A stretch of DNA of 64,000 nt from the NCBI RefSeq assembly GCF_007827595.1, contig NZ_VISR01000005.1, forward strand, positions 310,001-374,000. The letters run 5' to 3'. This DNA is from Streptomyces sp. BK340 (GTDB taxonomy: Bacteria; Actinomycetota; Actinomycetes; Streptomycetales; Streptomycetaceae). Made by a program: the position numbers and the translations under genes. The notes below the pieces were generated by a model, which saw only the letters and a list, made by a program, of their open reading frames with translations, had not been told where the DNA came from and did no database searches. Positions 8,094 to 14,986 of the stretch are shown piece after piece; position 1 is the first letter of the stretch, and each line of letters begins with the position of its first letter.

Positions 8094-9659
8094 TCACCAG
8101 GTGAACCCCTTCTGCACCTCCATGCACGCGTCCTCCTTGTCGCCGGACAGCACGGCCGCCGTCGACGGAGTCCTGTCCGCGCTCCTGCTCTTCGGATAGG
8201 TGTCGCCGGTACGCCAGTCCGCGCCGACGATCAGGGTGACGCCCGAGACGTCGGTCGAGCGGTGCACCTGGCCCAGCGGGACGCCGAGCGCCTTGGCCAC
8301 GGCCTGCGCGTCACCCTCGAGATCGGCACTGGGGTACAGGACGAGGGTCTTGGCCTCGGTGGCCGCGCCGACGTCCGCCCCGGCCCGGGTGAACCCCTTG
8401 CCCTGCAGGACCTGGGTGACCGCCCTCGCCCGCGCGGGCGTCGGGGCCTCGGTGGACGTCCCGGTGCCGTTGCGGACCTGGACCGCGAGGGTGCCGGCCG
8501 GGGTCGAGGGGGCTTTCGCCTTCTGCTCCGACTTGTGCTTGGCGCCACGGCCGTCCAGCGGGGTGTCGTCGCGGACCATGGAGAGGAGCTGGTCGGCGTC
8601 CTCGGGGTCGGGCACCAGCCGGTTGTGGTCCTGCGACCACTGCACGGTGGGCAGCGTCGTCATCGTGATCCGCTTGGTCGGGACCTTCTGCAGTTCCCCG
8701 GCCAGGTCGTAGAGCTTCTTGACCGTGCCGAGGCCCTCGTCGACCGTGAGCGCCTTCGTCGCGGCCTCCGCGAGCCTGCGCATCTCGGTGGGGTTGCCGA
8801 GCGTCGCGTTCGCGCGCAACTGGCGGACCATCGAGTTCATGTACATGTGCTGGGCGTGGGTGCGGCCGATGTCGGTGCCGTCCTCGAAGCCGTAGCGGGT
8901 GCGCAGCCACTGCAGGGCCTGTTCGCCCTTGACCGGGTGCGTGCCCGCCTTCAGCTTGAGGCCCGAGCCGTGGCCGTCGGAGGTGTGCGAGTAGACGTTC
9001 TGTCTGACGCACACGGGGACGCCGCCGATGGCGTCCGCCATGTCCACCACGCCGGAGAAGTCGACCATCATGAAGTGGTCGATGTGGATGCGGGTGAGCT
9101 TCTGCCAGGTGGCGACGGTGCAGCCCGGGCCGCCGCGGCCCAGCGACTCGTTCGCCATGGCCAGCGAGAGCGCCTCGTACTTCTTGCTGTCGGTGGTGCA
9201 CCTGGGGATCGGGATCATCGTGTCGCGCGGGAGGCTGACCACGGACATGTTGCTGCGGTCGGCCGAGACGTGCAGCAGCATCTGGACGTCGGCGAGCGGC
9301 GGGCGGCCCACGTCGGCCTTGGAGCCGCCGAGCTTCAGGTCCTTGGCGGTGTTCCGGCTGTCCGAGCCGATCATCAGGATGTTCAGCGGCGTCTGGCCGG
9401 CCGCGTTCGGGGTCGCCTCGGGCACGTCGGAGTCGCCCAGGTTCCGCTGCGCCTTCTTGATGTTGGCGTTGAGGTGCTCGTAGTAGAGGTAGCCCGCGCC
9501 CGCGGTCCCGAGTATGACGACGGCCAGGGTGGCCGCCGACCAGCGCAGTATCCGGCGCCTGGGGCGCGGGGCGCGGGGCTTGGTGTCGCCGCCTCCGCGG
9601 CCGCCGCCCCCGCCGTGCCGTCCCCGGTTCTTCGGCCGCGCCTGCGCGTCCAGCGTCAT
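8094..9659 (-). CDS. LytR-CpsA-Psr (LCP) family cell-wall ligase with LytR_C domain
   Basis: LCP proteins transfer undecaprenyl-linked teichoic acid or glycan chains to peptidoglycan on the outer face of the membrane. The N-terminus is a basic, glycine-rich cytoplasmic tail (RPKNRGRHGGGGGRGGG), followed by one membrane helix (SAATLAVVILGTAGAGYLYY). The LCP core is seen in LNILMIGSDSR, DVQMLLHVSADRSNMSVVSLPRD, YALGGVxVCV-like ADAIGGVPVCV, and ALQWLRTRYGFEDGTDIGRTH. A C-terminal LytR_C domain follows (LAVQVRNGTGTSTEAPTPAR). The ATG at 9659 has GGGAAGGGCAGGGG just upstream. The protein is about 521 residues. It probably belongs with the envelope functions that recur in this window. Confidence 0.9.
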   Translation of the reverse strand: MTLDAQARPKNRGRHGGGGGRGGGDTKPRAPRPRRRILRWSAATLAVVILGTAGAGYLYYEHLNANIKKAQRNLGDSDVPEATPNAAGQTPLNILMIGSDSRNTAKDLKLGGSKADVGRPPLADVQMLLHVSADRSNMSVVSLPRDTMIPIPRCTTDSKKYEALSLAMANESLGRGGPGCTVATWQKLTRIHIDHFMMVDFSGVVDMADAIGGVPVCVRQNVYSHTSDGHGSGLKLKAGTHPVKGEQALQWLRTRYGFEDGTDIGRTHAQHMYMNSMVRQLRANATLGNPTEMRRLAEAATKALTVDEGLGTVKKLYDLAGELQKVPTKRITMTTLPTVQWSQDHNRLVPDPEDADQLLSMVRDDTPLDGRGAKHKSEQKAKAPSTPAGTLAVQVRNGTGTSTEAPTPARARAVTQVLQGKGFTRAGADVGAATEAKTLVLYPSADLEGDAQAVAKALGVPLGQVHRSTDVSGVTLIVGADWRTGDTYPKSRSADRTPSTAAVLSGDKEDACMEVQKGFTW

Positions 9660-9945
9660 TCCCCTGCCCTTCCCGCCCTGACGAAGCGCACATCGACCTC
9701 GTCGCGGCTGCACCGGATCGCACACACTAACGGCGTGGTCATCCATGCAGGGGCTGGTGGTGAGATATGCCACTCGCGTACAACCTTCTCCGGGGGTTGA
9801 CGAAGTGCCCTTGTTCCTTTGGTGGTTCTCGTCGGTCTTCGCTTCCGGGAAGGTGTCGCCGGGTGATTCGTCCGAACGTCGCGTCGTCTTCGCTCAAGGT
9901 CCGCAGGACGTCCACATCGGGCGAGCCCGAGGCGGGTGGGGGGTG
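9660..9945. other. Intergenic region upstream of the LCP gene
   Basis: This 286-base stretch holds no convincing reading frame. It is less GC-rich than the flanks and presumably carries the LCP gene promoter on the minus strand and the 3' end of the small secreted-peptide transcript. A short palindrome TTCGTCCGAA lies near 9868. I cannot identify a promoter box with confidence. Confidence 0.4.
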
Positions 9946-10152
9946 TCAGGGCTGGGGCTGCTGCACGGCCGGCGGGCTCGGCGGGGCATCCGTCGCCCGG
10001 GCCGGTCCCGCGTTCGCCGCCGTGATCAGTGCCGCGATCGCGAGCACGGCCGCTGCCACGCCCCGGGCGGCCGGGGTGCCCCGGCTCGGCCGGGGCCGGG
10101 AGAGGGGCAGTGCGGTGGGGCGCCCGTAGGGTGCGGATGTATGTCCGTGCAC
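9946..10152 (-). CDS. Small secreted Pro-rich peptide precursor (68 aa)
   Basis: A short reading frame with strong coding bias: nearly every third position is G or C. The product has a basic N-terminus ending in RPSRGTPAARG, a hydrophobic core (VAAAVLAIAALITAANA), a plausible signal peptidase site at AGPARA, and a short tail ATDAPPSPPAVQQPQP. The mature product would be about 16-22 residues, rich in Pro and Gln. The start is GTG at 10150-10152 with GAGG upstream. It is divergent from the XRE-TPR regulator gene at 10263, with an AT-rich palindrome in the shared 110-base promoter. A small exported peptide beside an HTH-TPR regulator resembles RRNPP-type signalling units of Firmicutes. That link is inference. 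Confidence 0.6.
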   Translation of the reverse strand: MHGHTSAPYGRPTALPLSRPRPSRGTPAARGVAAAVLAIAALITAANAGPARATDAPPSPPAVQQPQP

Positions 10153-10177
10153 GGCGACCTCGCAACAACAGCGGCCT

Positions 10178-10209
10178 GTTAAGCATGTTTAATTCGCCGT
10201 TTAACCTAG
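10178..10209. promoter_or_regulatory. AT-rich operator/promoter between peptide and regulator genes
   Basis: In a GC-rich setting this segment stands out. TTAAGCATGTTTAA (10179-10192) is a palindrome with 12 of 14 matching positions, and a further GTTTAAC follows at about 10199-10205. It lies in the shared promoter of the secreted-peptide gene and the XRE-TPR regulator. A site for the regulator itself is the simplest reading. A similar TTAAG/CTTAA-rich promoter occurs at 61975-62016. Confidence 0.55.
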
Positions 10210-10262
10210 GGGTGCGGAACCCGAACGGCAAGAGGTGCCAGGGGAGTTGGGGGGAGCAGCAC

Positions 10263-11606
10263 ATGCGGGAGCGGGACGACCCCGAGGTCGTCGGCCGGCG
10301 CGTACAGCAACTGCGCACCGAACGTGGCCTGACCCAGCGCCAGTTGGCCGAACCGGCGTACACCCCCGCCTACATCTCCACCCTGGAGGCGGGCCGGGTC
10401 CGCGCCTCCGACGAGGCGCTCGGGCACATCGCGGACCGCCTCGGCGTCGCCTTCGAGGAGCTGGCCGTCGGCCGGCCCGCCCATCTCGCCACCGCCCTGC
10501 GGCTGCGGCTCACCGAGGCCCAGCGCACCCTCGCCGACGGCAAGGCGGAGGAGGCGGCCGGCCAGTACACCGCGCTGCTCGCCGAGGCGGACACGCACAG
10601 CCTGGTCGCCGAGCAGGCCAGCGCACTCCTGGGGCTCGGCGAATGCGCCCTGGAGACGGGCGAACTGTCCCGGGCCCGCGACCACTTCGAGCGGGCCGAG
10701 CACCGCCTCGCGGAGGAGACCCTTCCCAGCCGCGTCCCGGCCGTGCGCGGCCGCGCGATCGCCCACTATCTCGCCGGCGAACTCCGCTACGCCGTCTACC
10801 TCCTGGAATCCACCCTCGACGAACTCAACCGCGGCGGCCTGCACGACCCCGAGGCTCTGCTGCTCCTGTACGCCAGCGTCATCGGCCCCTACATGGACAT
10901 GGGCGCCCACGCCCGCGCCGCCCAGGCCGCCGAGTTCGCCCTGGCCCTGGCCCCGCAGGCCGCCGACCCCGCGCTGATCGCCCGGATGCACCGCTCGGTC
11001 GCCCGCACCCTGCTCGCCGAGGGCCGGGTCGCCGAGGCCGACGCCTCCCTCGCCAAGGCCGCCGAGCTGTACCGCCAGCTGCGGCTGCGCACCGAACTCG
11101 CCAACTGCCACTGGATGCGCGGCTACGTCTGCGCCCAGAACGGCGACCTGGACCGGGCCGAGGCCGAACTGCGCCAGGCCCTCACCATGCTCGCCCAGAC
11201 CCGGGCCGCCCTCTACCGCAGCCAGGCCGCCGTGGAACTCGCCGACGTCCTGCACCGGCGCGGCAAGTCGGCCGAGGCCGCCGACCTGCTCAACGACGTC
11301 CTCGGCGGCCTCTCCTCCGAACGCGGCGCCGTGCACGCCGCGGCCGCGCACCGCCTCCTCGGCATCATCGCCGAGGACGCCCGCGACACCGAGGCCGCCG
11401 AGGAGCACTACGTCCGCGCCCTCAGCCTCCTGGAGCGAGCCGGCGCGGCCGGCGACCTGGCCGACCTGTGCCGCCTCCTCGGCGACCTGCTGCGCCGTAC
11501 CGGCCGCGTCGAGGCGGCCCTGGACGCCTACCGCACGGGCCTCGGCCACCGCACGGCGCCGGGCACCACGACCCTCGGCCCGGCGCCCGCGCAGCCGCCC
11601 CTGTGA
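10263..11606 (+). CDS. XRE-family HTH regulator with tetratricopeptide domain
   Basis: A 447-residue cytoplasmic DNA-binding protein. Residues ~8-65 form a Cro/C1-type HTH (VGRRVQQLRTERGLTQRQLA, AYISTLEAGRVRASDEALGH). The remaining ~370 residues are a continuous array of helical hairpins with TPR signatures (ALLGLGECALETGELSRARDH, MRGYVCAQNGDLDRAEAELR, LLGIIAEDARDTEAAEEHYV). This is the domain order of RRNPP peptide-responsive regulators (PlcR, PrgX, Rap, NprR) and of many uncharacterised Streptomyces regulators. The ATG at 10263 follows GGGGGGAG at a suitable distance. The neighbouring divergent small secreted peptide is a candidate ligand. No membrane segment is present. Autoregulation through the palindrome at 10179 is likely but not shown. 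Confidence 0.85.
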   Translation: MRERDDPEVVGRRVQQLRTERGLTQRQLAEPAYTPAYISTLEAGRVRASDEALGHIADRLGVAFEELAVGRPAHLATALRLRLTEAQRTLADGKAEEAAGQYTALLAEADTHSLVAEQASALLGLGECALETGELSRARDHFERAEHRLAEETLPSRVPAVRGRAIAHYLAGELRYAVYLLESTLDELNRGGLHDPEALLLLYASVIGPYMDMGAHARAAQAAEFALALAPQAADPALIARMHRSVARTLLAEGRVAEADASLAKAAELYRQLRLRTELANCHWMRGYVCAQNGDLDRAEAELRQALTMLAQTRAALYRSQAAVELADVLHRRGKSAEAADLLNDVLGGLSSERGAVHAAAAHRLLGIIAEDARDTEAAEEHYVRALSLLERAGAAGDLADLCRLLGDLLRRTGRVEAALDAYRTGLGHRTAPGTTTLGPAPAQPPL

Positions 11607-11615
11607 CCACCGCCC

Positions 11616-13199
11616 TCACCCGCTCACAGGCGTCGCCGCCTTGGACGTGAACACGTCCGACCGGACCCCGGTGACCAGGTCCCCGGCCGAGGACGGGAGG
11701 TGGGCCGGTCGCGCCCGGTGCCCCTTCGTCGCCGGATGCTCGGCGAACAGGGCGGTCGTGAGGGCGAGCCGCCCGGTGTACGCCGACTCCCACAGCGTCC
11801 GGGTGCCGGGGCCCGTGCCCGCACCGCCGGTGTACGTCACCGGCTCGCCCGGGACCGCGTACTTCGCCGCCGCCGCGGCCATGACCGAGCCCATGACCCG
11901 GTGCCGGTCCGGACGGGCCGTGTACACGGTGTCGCCGCCCCGGGTGATCCGCTGCACCGTGTACGGCGTCGCGTAGGTGCCCTGCGCCGCCGCACTCGCG
12001 TAGGCCGAGGCCACGGTCAGCGGTGTCGGTGCCGCGGTGCTCGCCAGCTCGGTCAGCGGCGCGCCGAGCGGCAGGCCGCTGAACGGCCGCAGTGCCGTAC
12101 CGGCCTCCACCGCGCCCGACAGGGCGTCGTTGAAGGGCTGGTGGGCGTAGTCCGTACCGCCGTACAACACCCGGACCGCGCCGTCGCCGGGGACCATGGC
12201 GATCACGGCCGCGTGCAGCTTCGTGCCCTTCGGCAGACCCGCGGACCGCTGGCGCACCCGCTCCGACACCGCGTACTGCGTGCTCAGGTCGAAGGTCGTA
12301 CGGACCGTGTAGCCGCCGCGCGCCAGCTGGTCCTGCGTGATGCCGAGACGGCGGGCGGCCTCGGCGGCGGCCGCGTCGATCAGGTACTGGCGCTGGCCGT
12401 CCGTGTCGCCGGGCGGATAGAAGCGGAAGGCCGGGAAGGCGGCCGAGGAGCGCTGCGCGGGCGTGATGCTGCCCGCGGAGCGCATCGCGTCCAGGACCCA
12501 GCGCCAGCGCTTCTGCAGCGTCGTGGTGACCTTCGTGTCCGAGCCCGTCCGTTCGTAGAACGTCGGCCGGTTGATGATGGCCGCGAGCGCCGCGCCCTGC
12601 GACACCGTGAGGTCCTCGGCGTCCACGCCGAAGTAGTTCCGCGCCGCCGACTCGATGCCCGCCGCGCCCCGGCCGAAGTAGACGGTGTTGAGGTAGCCCT
12701 CCAGGATCGAGTCCTTGGAGCGGGTGCGGTCCAGCTTGACGGAGATCAGCGCCTCACGTGCCTTGCGGGTCAGGGACTGCTCGGGGCTCAGCAGGGCGTT
12801 CTTCACGTACTGCTGGGTGATCGTCGAACCGCCCTGGCGCTCCCCGCCGGACAGCGTGGCCACGGCCGCGCGCACGATCGCGCTGGGCGAGACGCCCGAG
12901 TCCGTGCGGAAGGAGCGGTTCTCGGCGGCGATCACCGCGTCCTGGACGTGCCGCGGCACCTGCGCCAGGGACACGTCCTGCCGGTCCACCGGTCCGCGCC
13001 GGCCCAGGTACTCCCCCTCCGCGTCCAGGAAGACCGTGCTCTGGCTGACCGTCTCCGGGTGCGGTTCGGGGACGGCCGTGAGCAGGTACGCCACCCACAC
13101 CGTGCCGACCAGCGCGAGGCACAGCGCGAGCAGCGTCCCGAGGATGCGCCGGGCCCAGCGGCCCCGGCGGCGGCGCAGATGCTTGAGGAGACGTTTCAC
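11616..13199 (-). CDS. Class A PBP with intact glycosyltransferase and degenerate transpeptidase domain
   Basis: A 527-residue membrane-anchored protein, well below the usual ~700-800 for class A PBPs. One membrane helix (LGTLLALCLALVGTVWVAYL) precedes a complete GT51 domain: AAENRSFRTD (residue ~91), GGSTITQQYVKN, TRKAREALISVKLDR and ILEGYLNTVYFGRGAAGIES. It should therefore polymerise lipid II glycan. The penicillin-binding domain is abnormal: the SxxK motif reads TALR (residues ~368-371), no SxN motif is found, and the KTG box region reads YTGGAGTG. The segment between these is about 80 residues instead of ~150-200. It begins at GTG 13199, overlapping the upstream anti-sigma-like gene by GTGA, so it is the last gene of a sigma factor operon. 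Compare the intact paralogue at 59577. Confidence 0.85.
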   Translation of the reverse strand: MKRLLKHLRRRRGRWARRILGTLLALCLALVGTVWVAYLLTAVPEPHPETVSQSTVFLDAEGEYLGRRGPVDRQDVSLAQVPRHVQDAVIAAENRSFRTDSGVSPSAIVRAAVATLSGGERQGGSTITQQYVKNALLSPEQSLTRKAREALISVKLDRTRSKDSILEGYLNTVYFGRGAAGIESAARNYFGVDAEDLTVSQGAALAAIINRPTFYERTGSDTKVTTTLQKRWRWVLDAMRSAGSITPAQRSSAAFPAFRFYPPGDTDGQRQYLIDAAAAEAARRLGITQDQLARGGYTVRTTFDLSTQYAVSERVRQRSAGLPKGTKLHAAVIAMVPGDGAVRVLYGGTDYAHQPFNDALSGAVEAGTALRPFSGLPLGAPLTELASTAAPTPLTVASAYASAAAQGTYATPYTVQRITRGGDTVYTARPDRHRVMGSVMAAAAAKYAVPGEPVTYTGGAGTGPGTRTLWESAYTGRLALTTALFAEHPATKGHRARPAHLPSSAGDLVTGVRSDVFTSKAATPVSG

Positions 13200-13867
13200 C
13201 GGCCCACCCCGCCCCGCGCCAGGACCTCGCCGCCGGCGTCGTAGACCGTGACCCGGGTCCGCAGCAGCTCCTGCTTGTCGGCCGGGAGCCGAGGCGTGGC
13301 GTACCAGACGTCCCAGCCCGGGTCACCCGCGAGGGTGAGCACGGTCGCGGTGGTCCTGCCCGAGGGCATCCGCACCTCGACGCGGGCGGCCGGTCCGCCG
13401 CCGCGGTGCACGCCGGACAGCAGCAGCCCGCTCCGGCCGGTCACCTCCAGCCGGAGGGTGACGGTCGGGGGTGCCGCGGAGAGCCCCGAGACCGGCAGGG
13501 ACTCGCCCCCGCCCTGCGGCGACGACCAGTGCGCGCCGTCCTTCGTCAGCCACAACTCCTGGCCGGACAGCGGCCGTACGTGCTCACCGGCGGCCACCAC
13601 GCGCACGGTTCCGGCGGCCACCGACCGTCCGGGAGCGGAGGGCTCGCCCCCGGAGGCGCCCGTCAGCCGCCGGCCGGCGTAGCCGAGCGGGACCAGCACG
13701 AGCAGACAGCAGGCCAGCAGCACGGTGATCCGGCGCCTCCGGCGCCGCGCCCGGCCCTCCCGCTCGATGGCGGCGAGCGGGACGGGCGTGCGGGGCGCCT
13801 CGTCGCGGGCGGCGGCGAAGGCCTCGCCCAACTCGTCTTCCAGGGGCTGTGTCTGCCTGTGCCTCAT
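13196..13867 (-). CDS. Single-pass membrane protein, probable anti-sigma/sensor for the adjacent ECF factor
   Basis: A 223-residue protein: a ~45-residue cytoplasmic head (MRHRQTQPLEDELGEAFAAA), a basic stretch RARRRRRR, one membrane helix (ITVLLACCLLVLVPLGYAG), and a ~150-residue extracellular part that I do not recognise (VRVVAAGEHVRPLSGQELWL through TVYDAGGEVLARGG). The architecture and position suit an anti-sigma factor, but no zinc HxxxCxxC motif is present in the head. The start ATG overlaps the stop of the sigma gene (ATGA at 13864-13867), and its stop overlaps the GTG of the PBP gene (13196-13199). All three should be translated as a coupled unit. Confidence 0.75.
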   Translation of the reverse strand: MRHRQTQPLEDELGEAFAAARDEAPRTPVPLAAIEREGRARRRRRRITVLLACCLLVLVPLGYAGRRLTGASGGEPSAPGRSVAAGTVRVVAAGEHVRPLSGQELWLTKDGAHWSSPQGGGESLPVSGLSAAPPTVTLRLEVTGRSGLLLSGVHRGGGPAARVEVRMPSGRTTATVLTLAGDPGWDVWYATPRLPADKQELLRTRVTVYDAGGEVLARGGVGR

Positions 13868-14367
13868 ATCGCCCCCAGGGCCTTCAGCCCCCGTCGCTCG
13901 TACGACTTCACCGCGCCCACCGACCAGCCGAGCATCTCGGCGATCTCCAGCCGTCCCAGGTCCTCGCCGAGCCGCAGGACCAGTACCACCCGCTGGCGCG
14001 CGGGCAGGGCGGCGAGGGCGCGGGTGAGCGGGCCCTGCGGCGCGGGTCCCGTGCGGTGCGGCCGGCGGCCGAGACGGCGGCCGAGGTGACGGCCGAGGTG
14101 ACGGCCGAGGTGGCGGCCGAGATGGTGGCGCACCAGCAGCCGTCGTACGTAGAAGTCGGTGTCGTTGCCCGGGATGCGCCGCCAGCGGGCGTACGCGTCG
14201 GACAGGGCGGTGCGCGTCAGGGCGTCGGCCTCGGCCGCGTCGCCGGTCAGCAGATGGGCCGTGCGCAGCAGACGCGGCCAGGCCACGGCGGCATAGCCGC
14301 CGAACTCGGTCCGGCGGCCGGAGCGACCGGCGCGATGACGGGTTCGGCGGTCGGCTCTGGTCGTCAT
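13864..14367 (-). CDS. ECF sigma factor, SigE-family, with GRHL tandem repeat
   Basis: A 167-residue extracytoplasmic-function sigma factor. Region 2 is seen in WPRLLRTAHLLTGDAAEADALT and YARWRRIPGNDTDFYVRRLL; region 4 in ALAALPARQRVVLVLRLGEDL and EIAEMLGWSVGAVKSYERRGL. Between them lies HLGRHLGRHLGRHLGRRLGR, five imperfect copies of a four-residue unit encoded by a 12-bp minisatellite (14069-14130). This lengthens and makes strongly basic the linker between sigma2 and sigma4. The ATG at 14367 has AGGGGG upstream. It heads an operon with the anti-sigma-like protein and the transpeptidase-defective PBP, and is divergent from a second sigma gene at 14483. An earlier start at 14484 is unlikely because it would overlap that promoter. 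Confidence 0.85.
   Translation of the reverse strand: MTTRADRRTRHRAGRSGRRTEFGGYAAVAWPRLLRTAHLLTGDAAEADALTRTALSDAYARWRRIPGNDTDFYVRRLLVRHHLGRHLGRHLGRHLGRRLGRRPHRTGPAPQGPLTRALAALPARQRVVLVLRLGEDLGRLEIAEMLGWSVGAVKSYERRGLKALGAI
14069..14130. repeat. 12-bp tandem repeat inside the sigma factor gene
   Basis: Five near-identical 12-bp units on the + strand (consensus GGCCGAGGTGAC) encode the GRHL repeats in the linker of the sigma factor. The units differ only by single substitutions, which suggests slippage or unequal crossing over. Copy-number change keeps the reading frame and would alter linker length. Confidence 0.8.
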
Positions 14368-14482
14368 CGGGTTCCCCCTGCGATGTGTTTCGATGTGCGG
14401 CGTACGGGACCTGTACGCACCGCGAAGCGGTCCGGGTTGCACGGCGGTACGGGGAAGTTGGGGCACGAGTGGCAGGGGAGGC
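14368..14482. promoter_or_regulatory. Shared promoter of two divergent ECF sigma operons
   Basis: These 115 bases separate the two sigma factor genes. An inverted repeat GCGTAC-7-GTACGC occupies 14400-14418. Ribosome binding sites are visible for both starts (AGGGGG for the minus-strand gene, GGGGAGG for the plus-strand gene at 14483). I cannot point to an ECF-type AAC -35 box with certainty. Confidence 0.5.
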
Positions 14483-14986
14483 ATGACCGAGGACGAGTTC
14501 GACGCGTTCTACGCCGCCGCTTTCCCCCGGCTGACCGGCCAGCTCTACGCGTTCACCGGGGATCACGGCGAGGCGCAGGACGTCGTGCAGGAGGCGTTCG
14601 TACGGGCCTGGGACCGGCGGCGCGACTTCCTCGCGGACGGGGCGCCCGAGGCGTGGGTCAGGACCGTCGCGATGCGGCTCGCCGTCAGCCGGTGGCGGCG
14701 CGCCAGGCGCTGGCTCGAGCTGGTGCGGCGCACCCCGCCGCCGGAGTCCGTGCCCGGGCCCGACCCCGAGCGCGCCGCGCTCGTCTCGGCGCTGCGCACC
14801 CTGCCCGAGGCCCAGCGGATGGCCGTCGTCCTGCACCATCTGTGCGACCTGAGCGTGGAGCAAGTAGCCTCGGAAACCGGCGCCCCGGTGGGGACGGTCA
14901 AGGCCCGTCTGTCCCGTGGCCGCGCGGCACTGGCCCGGGTGCTGGCCCCGGGCGAGGGGGAGAGGGAGGGCGACCGTGTCCGATGA
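14483..14986 (+). CDS. ECF sigma factor (SigE-family/RpoE-like)
   Basis: A 167-residue ECF sigma factor. Region 2: DAFYAAAFPRLTGQLYAFTG, EAQDVVQEAFVRAWDRRRDF, APEAWVRTVAMRLAVSRWRR. Region 4: LRTLPEAQRMAVVLHHLCDL and EQVASETGAPVGTVKARLSR. The ATG at 14483 follows GGCAGGGGAGG. Its last bases overlap the next gene, whose GTG lies at 14976, by 11 bases, so sigma factor and membrane protein are translationally coupled. It is divergent from another sigma gene at 14367, an unusual pairing of two complete ECF systems from one promoter region. Confidence 0.9.
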   Translation: MTEDEFDAFYAAAFPRLTGQLYAFTGDHGEAQDVVQEAFVRAWDRRRDFLADGAPEAWVRTVAMRLAVSRWRRARRWLELVRRTPPPESVPGPDPERAALVSALRTLPEAQRMAVVLHHLCDLSVEQVASETGAPVGTVKARLSRGRAALARVLAPGEGEREGDRVR

